DNA of 10,617 nucleotides, from contig MGUR01000043.1 in assembly GCA_001800075.1 (NCBI GenBank), positions 11,080 to 21,696 on the forward strand, in the 5' to 3' direction. Both the position numbers and the translations under genes were made by a program. The notes beneath the pieces were generated by a model. It had not been told where the DNA came from and did no database searches. It saw only the letters and a list, made by a program, of their open reading frames with translations. Below are positions 6,435 through 10,617 of this stretch, piece after piece (the stretch's first letter is position 1; each line of letters opens with the position of its first letter). The stretch comes from Elusimicrobia bacterium RIFCSPLOWO2_01_FULL_59_12 (GTDB lineage: Bacteria > Elusimicrobiota > Elusimicrobia > 2-01-FULL-59-12).

Positions 6435-7174
6435 GAGGTTTCGAAATAGTCGACCAACCCGTTGGAAATCGCTTCGGCCAAACGGGCCTTGTACCCGTCG
6501 CCCGCCAAGTCCGCGCCTTCCTTGCGGTTGGATAACACGCCCAGCTCCAGCAGGACCGCCGGCATCGTGGTCGTCACGCTCACAAAGGTCCGGCGGTGCA
6601 TGCCGTGATCCGTGCGCCCGGGAATCGATTTATCCAATGCCCGGTGCAGGCATTTTGCCAGACGCCGGCTGCCCCACCGGTAATAAAAGGTCGTGAAGCC
6701 CTTGAATTTCCGGTAGCGGTTCCAGTCGCAATGCAGGCGGACATACGCATCCGCGCGCATCGTATTGGCGAAAATCGCGCGGGCGCGGTTGTCGGCTTGT
6801 TTGCCCTGCAGGCTGTGTCGCCAAGGGTTGCTCCGCGTGCGGGTCATATACACCCGCGCGCCCTGAGCTTCCAAGAGCGGGGCCAGTTTTTCCGCCACAT
6901 CCAGAACCACATCCCTTTCCCACACGCCCTGCCTGCCGGCAGGCAGGCCGCGCCTGGCCCGCGAGCCGGGGTTGATAATCTTACCTTTCTCATTGAGAAC
7001 GGCGTGACCGGGGTCCAGTACGATCACCCGGCCCGCCAAGGGCTGAGGGACCGTGGGGGTCTCCGCAGCCGACCTGCCTGCCAGAAAGGCAGGCGCGCTC
7101 GCCAGGCATAAGAACCACACCAGGCAGGCCTGCCTACCGGACAGGCCGGCGCGTTTGAAACCCGTAAATCTCAC
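6431..7174 (-). CDS. Periplasmic N-acetylmuramoyl-L-alanine amidase (Amidase_3, AmiC-like)
   Basis: This zinc amidase cuts the bond between MurNAc and L-Ala in peptidoglycan. The 247-residue protein starts at GTG, overlapping the upstream stop as GTGA. A signal peptide is followed by a likely cleavage near A37. Zinc ligands are H57 (VLDPGH), E86 (VWERD) and H148 (RLHCDWN), and the catalytic glutamate is E210 (PAVLLELGVLSN). Three copies of a GLPAGRQG-type palindrome fall inside the frame: residues 10-16, 27-34 and 76-83, the last enlarging the loop between H57 and E86. A second possible start is GTG at V19, which would skip the first copy. No SpoIIE- or SH3-type accessory domain is present. 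The catalytic set is complete, so it should be active despite the inserts. Confidence 0.93.
   Translation of the reverse strand: MRFTGFKRAGLSGRQACLVWFLCLASAPAFLAGRSAAETPTVPQPLAGRVIVLDPGHAVLNEKGKIINPGSRARRGLPAGRQGVWERDVVLDVAEKLAPLLEAQGARVYMTRTRSNPWRHSLQGKQADNRARAIFANTMRADAYVRLHCDWNRYRKFKGFTTFYYRWGSRRLAKCLHRALDKSIPGRTDHGMHRRTFVSVTTTMPAVLLELGVLSNRKEGADLAGDGYKARLAEAISNGLVDYFETS
6928..6947. repeat. GLPAGRQG palindrome, copy 1 (perfect 20-mer in amidase)
   Basis: CCTGCCTGCCGGCAGGCAGG is a perfect self-complementary 20-mer. Read on the minus strand it encodes residues 76-83 (GLPAGRQG) of the amidase, between the zinc ligands H57 and E86. Confidence 0.9.
7073..7094. repeat. GLPAGRQG palindrome, copy 2 (amidase signal peptide end)
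   Basis: CCTGCCTGCC-AGAA-AGGCAGGC has seven-base arms (GCCTGCC 7076-7082, GGCAGGC 7088-7094). Its left half is identical to copy 1. It encodes residues 27-34 (APAFLAGR) at the end of the signal peptide. Confidence 0.75.
7122..7146. repeat. GLPAGRQG palindrome, copy 3 (amidase N-terminus)
   Basis: CCTGCCTACCGGACAGGC at 7129-7146 is a diverged copy of the 20-mer and encodes residues 10-16 (GLSGRQA). It partly overlaps a perfect 14-base palindrome AGGCAGGCCTGCCT at 7122-7135. Confidence 0.65.
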
Positions 7175-7590
7175 CCTTGAAGGGTGAATACGTAATCGCC
7201 GCGGCGGACGCGGCCGTTGACCTTGATGCCGACGGCGTCTTTGGGCCCGGCTTCCGTGACCGCTTGGTGATTGATCTGCATGGAATCTACCGCTTGTTCC
7301 AGGTTGGTGGTGTGTCCCAAAACCTGCAAACGGTCTCCCACGCGCACGGGTTTTTGCAGCGTCAGCGCGATGACGCTGATGTGGGCGTAATAATCCTCCA
7401 CTCGACCCAGAAGGGTGCTGTTAAGCGGCGGGATCACCGACATCTTGGGTTTCTTAGCGCCGGCTTTCTTTTTGGCTTTCGCCTTGGGGGACGGCTTTTT
7501 GGCTTTTTGGGGCCGGGGCGCCTTGGCTCGCGCGGTTTTCTTGGCCTTTGTTTTTTTCTTGGGTTTGGATTTCTTGGCTTTCTTTTTCAT
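7171..7590 (-). CDS. Translation elongation factor-like small protein (EF-Tu domain 2-like barrel) with Lys-rich N-terminal tail
   Basis: The 139-residue protein starts at MKKKAKKSK, with GAAGGAG five bases before the ATG; the frame is open upstream but lacks a site there. Residues 1-50 are a Lys/Ala/Pro tail (24 of 50 are Lys) like the tail of histone H1. Residues about 58-138 (LGRVEDYYAHISVIALTL, then VRVGDRLQVLGHTTNLEQAVDSMQINHQAV, then GIKVNGRVRRGDYVFTL) match the small beta-barrel family annotated as translation elongation factor-like, related to EF-Tu domain 2. Its function is not known. The tail could bind nucleic acid or ribosomes. Its stop overlaps the amidase start as GTGA, and its ATG overlaps the stop of the cation-transporter remnant. 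Confidence 0.82.
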   Translation of the reverse strand: MKKKAKKSKPKKKTKAKKTARAKAPRPQKAKKPSPKAKAKKKAGAKKPKMSVIPPLNSTLLGRVEDYYAHISVIALTLQKPVRVGDRLQVLGHTTNLEQAVDSMQINHQAVTEAGPKDAVGIKVNGRVRRGDYVFTLQG

Positions 7591-7769
7591 GGAGTCTCCT
7601 TCGATTCGACCTGAATGGTGGTATGGGTTATCCCGAAACGTTTTTTGAGGTCCTGGTGGATCCCTTCCAGCAAACTGTCCTGCCGGGCTGACTGACTGGG
7701 CCTCCAAACGTCAAGCTGCCTGCGGGACACTACACCAGAGGGTATCGTACTTTGTTTGTAATTTAGTGA
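7587..7769 (-). pseudogene. Decayed C-terminal remnant of a cation diffusion facilitator (CzcD-type) transporter
   Basis: A frame on the minus strand, open from an in-frame TGA at 7772-7770 down to TGA at 7589-7587, ends with DSLLEGIHQDLKKRFGITHTTIQVE and a few more residues. The ERFGI.HTTIQVE type ending is the hallmark of the cytoplasmic C-terminal domain of cation diffusion facilitator zinc/cadmium exporters. The preceding residues (QLDVWRPSQSAR) keep only a hint of the family's VHDLHVW region, and no ATG, membrane helix or metal site remains; a GTG at 7730 could give at most 47 residues. The stop overlaps the next gene as ATGA, as expected if a full gene once headed this operon. The remnant is now leader sequence or a residual peptide. 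Confidence 0.55.
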
Positions 7770-7773
7770 TCAA
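7744..7773 (-). promoter_or_regulatory. Candidate promoter for the EF-like/amidase/mnmG/purE operon
   Basis: On the minus strand TTGATC (7773-7768) and TACGAT (7749-7744) are separated by 18 bases; each matches the sigma70-type consensus at four of six positions. A transcript from here would carry the transporter remnant as a leader of about 150 bases. The rpmH promoter faces the other way about 30 bases off. Confidence 0.4.
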
Positions 7774-7799
7774 CGGGTGTTGTGCCTCCCATCATTTCC

Positions 7800-7805
7800 T
7801 ATAAT
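7800..7805 (+). promoter_or_regulatory. Candidate rpmH promoter -10 box
   Basis: A perfect TATAAT lies 82 bases before the rpmH start. No good -35 box is seen at 16-18 bases; TTGTGC lies 14 bases upstream. Transcription would begin near 7812, right at the stem-loop at 7814-7857. Confidence 0.5.
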
Positions 7806-7813
7806 GGCGCCTA

Positions 7814-7857
7814 CCATCGGCACGGTCCGCCTGAATGGCGAACCGTTTTACCGATGG
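7814..7857 (+). promoter_or_regulatory. Stem-loop in the rpmH mRNA leader
   Basis: The arms pair in order: CCATCGG with CCGATGG, ACGGT with ACCGT, and CGCC with GGCG around a TGAAT loop, giving 16 base pairs with small bulges. It sits at the predicted 5' end of the rpmH transcript and has no T tract, so it is not a terminator. It could protect the 5' end or be a binding site for an autoregulating protein. Confidence 0.65.
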
Positions 7858-7887
7858 CCATCTCTACAAAGGAAATAAGGAGAGAGA

Positions 7888-8028
7888 GTGCCAAAGCGAA
7901 CGTATCAACCCAATGTGCGGCACCGCGCCAAAGTCCATGGGTTTCGAGCCAAGATGAAGACGGCCGGCGGCCGCCGGGTTCTCGCGAACCGCCGCCGAAA
8001 AGGGCGCAAACGGCTCACGACGGTTTAA
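7888..8028 (+). CDS. rpmH: 50S ribosomal protein L34
   Basis: L34 is a short basic protein of the large ribosomal subunit. This 46-residue frame starts at GTG, with AAGGAG five bases before it, and reads MPKRTYQPNVRHRAKVHGF, then RAKMKTAGGRRVLANRRRKG, then RKRLTTV. That is the family signature over its whole length: the KRTYQPN opening, HGFRARM-like centre and GRRVLANRRRKGR end. It opens the conserved rpmH-rnpA-yidD-yidC-mnmE block. The GTG start explains why simple ATG scans miss it. The leader carries a stem-loop. Confidence 0.97.
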   Translation: MPKRTYQPNVRHRAKVHGFRAKMKTAGGRRVLANRRRKGRKRLTTV

Positions 8029-8041
8029 CATTCAGGTTTTT

Positions 8042-8103
8042 GGTTTCTAGTTTCTAGTTTCTTGTTGTTTGAGCCAGTAACTAGAAACCGGCAACCAGAA
8101 ACC
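8042..8103. repeat. GTTTCTAG inverted/direct repeat filling the rpmH-rnpA gap
   Basis: GGTTTCTAGTT (8042-8052) is the exact reverse complement of AACTAGAAACC (8079-8089). TTTCTAG is repeated directly in the left arm, and a variant GGCAACCAGAAACC follows up to the rnpA start. The element occupies nearly the whole 79-base gap, is more AT-rich than its surroundings, and leaves no clear ribosome binding site for rnpA. Confidence 0.75.
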
Positions 8104-8107
8104 ATGT

Positions 8108-8464
8108 ATGGATAACCGTTTTCGGTGGTCAGATCGGCTGCACCGGCGCCGCGATTTTACAACGGTCTTTAAAAAAGGGCAGCGGGTCATGTCATCCGGG
8201 CTGGTGCTCTGGGCGTATCGCGATGCCGGAGAAGCGTCCCGCGGCCCGAGGCTCGGCTTGGCGATCCCCGGGGCTTATGGGAATGCAGTCCAGCGCAATC
8301 GACTCAAACGGCTGTTGCGTGAAGTGTTCCGCTTGAACAAGACGGAGTTGCCGCGCGGCGTCGATCTGATTTTTTCCAGCCGCAGCCTGATCCCGAAAAT
8401 TCGCTACCAGACGCTTGAACCCATCGTGAAAAGCCTATGGCAGAAAGCAAAACTCCTTCCTTGA
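8108..8464 (+). CDS. rnpA: Ribonuclease P protein component
   Basis: RnpA is the protein cofactor that helps the catalytic RNA mature the 5' ends of tRNAs. The 118-residue length is normal. The start RLHRRRDFTTVFKKGQR and the RNR signature NAVQRNRLKRLLREVFR (R63-N64-R65) that contacts the RNA are clear, followed by the GVDLIFSSR strand. The usual KKVGNAV is GAYGNAV here, so a lysine is lost before the glycine. No Shine-Dalgarno sequence is visible; a repeat abuts the start, and another ATG lies four bases upstream out of frame. It overlaps yidD by 28 bases. Confidence 0.95.
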   Translation: MDNRFRWSDRLHRRRDFTTVFKKGQRVMSSGLVLWAYRDAGEASRGPRLGLAIPGAYGNAVQRNRLKRLLREVFRLNKTELPRGVDLIFSSRSLIPKIRYQTLEPIVKSLWQKAKLLP

Positions 8465-8808
8465 TCGTTCGCTTGCTGCGCGGATTGATCCGGGCGTATC
8501 AGTGGCAGTCGCCCGTGTGGGGGACGCGTTGCCGCTTTTACCCTTCTTGTTCGGAGTACATGCGGGAGGCCCTTGAAGTGTCGGGAGCCTGGAAGGGTCT
8601 CTGGCAGGGGTCGATCCGCATCCTTAAATGTCACCCCTGGCACCCGGGGGGCTATGACCCCATCGCCGTCATTCCCGCGAAAGCGCGCACGCCACACTGC
8701 CGGCGCGCCCGCCCAGTCGTGTGGAGGGCGGGAATCCAGAACATGGCCGAGACTGGATCCCCGCTTACGACCGCGGGGATGACAACAGGGGCGTACCATG
8801 GAAAATAA
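8437..8808 (+). CDS. yidD: Membrane protein insertion efficiency factor YidD, with repeat-derived C-terminal extension
   Basis: YidD is a small inner-membrane-associated protein that aids YidC-dependent insertion. The normal core is residues 1-76: a basic amphipathic N-terminus, WGTRCRFYPSCSEYMREAL with C32 and C38, and ILKCHPWHPGGYDPI with C65. Family members usually end soon after GGYDP. Here a dispersed palindromic repeat begins at residue 78 (VIPAKARTP...) and the frame runs through it for another 46 residues, ending 11 bases inside yidC. The extra tail is therefore repeat-encoded and probably unstructured. The start lies 28 bases inside rnpA, the usual overlap for this pair. Confidence 0.92.
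   Translation: MAESKTPSLIVRLLRGLIRAYQWQSPVWGTRCRFYPSCSEYMREALEVSGAWKGLWQGSIRILKCHPWHPGGYDPIAVIPAKARTPHCRRARPVVWRAGIQNMAETGSPLTTAGMTTGAYHGK
8668..8797. repeat. Palindromic repeat, family A, copy 2 (inside yidD, up to yidC start)
   Basis: The element opens GTCATTCCCGCGAAAGCG, contains GGGAATCCAGAA and CTGGATCCCCGCTTACG, and closes CGCGGGGATGACAACAGGGGCGTACC just before the yidC ATG. A nested segment with CCACAC (8692-8697) paired to GTGTGG (8719-8724) interrupts the left hairpin compared with copy 1. The AGGGG that could serve as the yidC ribosome binding site lies within its right end. Confidence 0.85.
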
Positions 8809-10330
8809 AAATCTGCTGCTGGCGATCATCTTGTCGGTCGGTTTTCTGTTTTTCTGGTCGACTTTTGTCATACCGAAGTACGCGCCGCCCGCCAAATTGG
8901 GAACACCGGCCGCGCCGGCCCCGCTGGCGGCGGGTCAAGCCGGCAAGTCCATGCTCTACCCGGCGCATGCGGTTCCCCTGGTCAATCAGCCTGAAAGCAT
9001 TTTGCGCGATGAGCTCAATGAAATCGTGCTGTCTCCGAAAGGAGGCGGGGTGCATCATTGGCGCCTGAAACTCAAAGGGCGGGAAGTGGATCTGGCGTAC
9101 GCGCCGGGCGTCGAGCCGTTGCCGTTAACGGCCTTTCCCGATGCCGTGTTTACGATTCGACAGCACGGCCGCGAAGCGGTCATGCAGACCACGCTGCAAA
9201 ACGGGCTGCGCATTACCCAATGGCTGACGTTAAACCCTGCGGGATATCTGCATGATGTCTCCTTCCTGCTTGAAAATCCCACCTCACAACCCATTCAGTT
9301 AAAAGACTGGGACTGGAGCTGGGGGCCGGGGCTGGGCACCACGGTATCGGAACAAAAGGAAAACAGCGGTTTGATCCGCGCGCTCTCGACAGTCAAAATG
9401 AAAGCGAACGTTTTGAAACCGGGCGACCACCCGTTCGGGGAGTGGGCCGCGATCGACAACCGTTACTTTCTGGTAGCTTTTCTGCCAGCCTCACCGGATC
9501 TGGCTGGATCTCTGTCGCTTCATGTGGAAGGCGCCAAGGATAAAACAATCCTTAAAGTGCGTCATAACGTGACAGTTCCCGCCCGCGGCAGCCTACGCGT
9601 GCCGTATCAGATCTATGCCGGCCCGAAGGGTTATACGCAGTTGGGGCACTACCACAAGGGCCTGGAGGCCGCCGTCGATTTTGGCTGGTTCAGTTCGCTC
9701 GGCAAGCTGGTGCTGAAGTCCGTCTACTGGCTGCAGAGCAAAACAAAAAACTATGGATGGGCGATCATCATCCTGACGATTATTCTGCAGATATTGATGC
9801 TCCCGCTCACGATCAAGAGCTTTCGGGCCACCATGGCGATGAAAGAGCTCCAGCCTCAGATCGCCGCGCTTCAGAAAGCCTACAAGAGCGATCCCAAGCG
9901 GTTAAATATTGAGATGATGAATTTATACAAGAAATCCGGGACCAACCCTTTCGGGGGCTGCCTCCCGATGTTGCTGCAGCTGCCGATTTTTTGGGCGCTG
10001 TTTACGACCCTGCGCAACGCCTATGAGCTCCAGGGAGCGCCATTCGCCGGCTGGATCAAGGACCTGTCCGTGGCCGATCCCTTTCATGTGCTCCCCATTG
10101 TGATGGGCCTCGGGATGCTGCTGCAGTCGCGAATGTCGGGCGCGGTCACCGACCCGACCCAGCGCCAAATGATGTATCTCATGCCCGTCATTTTTACCGT
10201 CATGTTCTGGAGTTTTCCTTCCGGCTTGGTGCTCTACTGGTTTACGCAGAGTTTGGTCACCATGGGGATCCAGTGGGGCATGCTTCGCGCTCACAGGCCG
10301 AAACAGCCGACGTTTGAACTCGTCAAGTAA
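8798..10330 (+). CDS. yidC: Membrane protein insertase YidC (long, Gram-negative type)
   Basis: YidC inserts and folds inner-membrane proteins alone or with SecYEG. The 510-residue protein has an N-terminal membrane helix (about 5-24), an Ala/Pro linker, a large periplasmic beta domain (about 65-290), and the conserved insertase domain from about 300: the first core helix YGWAIIILTIILQILMLPL, a basic cytoplasmic loop, FGGCLPMLLQLPIFWALF (385-402), and two further helices ending in FPSGLVLYW. The groove arginine is R343 in IKSFRATMAM. The periplasmic domain marks a diderm. A weak AGGGG seven bases upstream is repeat-derived. yidD overlaps it by 11 bases and mnmE begins 14 bases downstream. Confidence 0.98.
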   Translation: MENKNLLLAIILSVGFLFFWSTFVIPKYAPPAKLGTPAAPAPLAAGQAGKSMLYPAHAVPLVNQPESILRDELNEIVLSPKGGGVHHWRLKLKGREVDLAYAPGVEPLPLTAFPDAVFTIRQHGREAVMQTTLQNGLRITQWLTLNPAGYLHDVSFLLENPTSQPIQLKDWDWSWGPGLGTTVSEQKENSGLIRALSTVKMKANVLKPGDHPFGEWAAIDNRYFLVAFLPASPDLAGSLSLHVEGAKDKTILKVRHNVTVPARGSLRVPYQIYAGPKGYTQLGHYHKGLEAAVDFGWFSSLGKLVLKSVYWLQSKTKNYGWAIIILTIILQILMLPLTIKSFRATMAMKELQPQIAALQKAYKSDPKRLNIEMMNLYKKSGTNPFGGCLPMLLQLPIFWALFTTLRNAYELQGAPFAGWIKDLSVADPFHVLPIVMGLGMLLQSRMSGAVTDPTQRQMMYLMPVIFTVMFWSFPSGLVLYWFTQSLVTMGIQWGMLRAHRPKQPTFELVK

Positions 10331-10344
10331 GGATCCTAACGCTG

Positions 10345-10617
10345 ATGCGTTCGATGCAGGACACGATCGCCGCGATCGCGACCCCGCTGGGCGAAAGCGG
10401 GATCGGCGTGATTCGCGTAAGCGGATCTTCAGCGATCCCCATCACCCAATCGATTTTCCAGCCTGCTAAACCCATTGATCTTGCAACGGTGCCCAGTCAC
10501 ACGTGTTATGTTGGCACCCTAATGACACCCTCATCCCCTAACCCCTTCTCCCTCCATAGGGAGAAGGGGAACGATGACCCTCTCCCTGTGGAGGGAGAGG
10601 GTGGCCGAAGCCGCCAC
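10345..10617 (+). CDS. mnmE: tRNA modification GTPase MnmE, N-terminal part (cut by window end) with in-frame repeat
   Basis: MnmE partners MnmG in wobble-uridine modification. The start MRSMQDTIAAIATPLGESG, then GIGVIRVSGSSAIPI and the IFQPAKPIDLATVPSHTCYVGTL stretch match the N-terminal formyl-THF-binding domain. AAGGA at the yidC stop lies 11 bases before ATG 10345; an in-frame ATG at 10354 is a second choice. After GTL (residue 60) the family normally continues into a DEVLV..FRAPRSYTGEDVVE segment. Instead the frame runs into a double-hairpin repeat (PSSPNPFSLHREKG, then PLPVEGEGGRSRH) and stays open to the window edge. Whether the domain resumes beyond is not visible. Confidence 0.93.
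   Translation, partial: MRSMQDTIAAIATPLGESGIGVIRVSGSSAIPITQSIFQPAKPIDLATVPSHTCYVGTLMTPSSPNPFSLHREKGNDDPLPVEGEGGRSRH
10530..10602. repeat. Double-hairpin repeat read in frame within mnmE
   Basis: Two hairpins lie in tandem: CCCCTTCTCCC (10542-10552) with GGGAGAAGGGG (10559-10569), and ACCCTCTCCC (10577-10586) with GGGAGAGGGT (10593-10602), each with a six-base loop and perfect arms. The preceding CCCTCATCCCCTAA is a common leader of this dispersed repeat type. No stop appears in the mnmE frame. Confidence 0.88.

Noticed and set aside
7591..7707. Extra 39 codons upstream of the EF-like protein (MEAQSVSPAG...)
   Set aside because: GAAGGAG lies directly before the ATG at 7590, and the upstream DNA encodes the transporter remnant in a different frame.
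7782..8057. Plus-strand frame of 91 codons over rpmH
   Set aside because: Out-of-frame shadow of rpmH; L34 is encoded from the GTG at 7888.
8404..8895. Minus-strand frame opposite yidD/yidC
   Set aside because: Shadow of yidD and the family A repeat; no recognisable protein.

Overview
The window comes from a diderm (Gram-negative-type) bacterium with GC-rich DNA. The YidC-type insertase is the long form with a large periplasmic domain, and there is a periplasmic amidase. The rpmH-rnpA-yidD-yidC-mnmE order is the classic bacterial core cluster. I cannot name a phylum with confidence. The dense load of palindromic repeats and the small EF-Tu-domain-like protein would fit an uncultured lineage such as Elusimicrobiota or Omnitrophota, but that is only an impression.

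Layout. 3-182 (+) is the 3' end of a UPF0173-type metal-dependent hydrolase. 257-2851 (-) is a tightly overlapping three-gene signalling operon: a response regulator with a helical tail, a soluble PAS histidine kinase with an unusual C-terminal extension, and a stand-alone receiver protein. 2852-3041 holds two palindromic elements. 3042-3304 (-) has a Cys-rich one-helix membrane protein preceded by a nine-codon Cys-ended mini-ORF with a near-perfect ribosome binding site. 3441-4022 (+) is a thioredoxin/peroxiredoxin-like protein, tail to tail with purE.

4024-7769 (-) runs from a decayed cation-diffusion-facilitator C-terminus through a Lys-rich EF-Tu-domain-like protein, an N-acetylmuramoyl-L-alanine amidase, mnmG and purE, with ATGA/GTGA overlaps at three junctions. 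7744-7857 is a divergent promoter region with a long stem-loop in the rpmH leader. 7888-10617 (+) is rpmH, rnpA, yidD, yidC and the start of mnmE. rpmH and rnpA serve translation and RNase P, YidD and YidC membrane protein insertion, and MnmE with MnmG tRNA wobble-uridine modification. The two mnm genes lie in separate, opposite operons here.

The most striking theme is that several different palindromic repeat families sit inside, or supply the ends of, conserved genes: three copies of a GLPAGRQG-type palindrome in the amidase, a 27-bp inverted repeat that writes the last residues and stop of mnmG, a mobile-type palindrome that writes the last third of yidD and the yidC upstream region, and a double-hairpin element read in frame in mnmE. 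This resembles in principle the Rickettsia palindromic elements that insert in frame in proteins. Other points worth attention are the Cys mini-ORF, the GGDEF-like degenerate tail of the kinase, and the histone-H1-like tail on the EF-Tu-like barrel.
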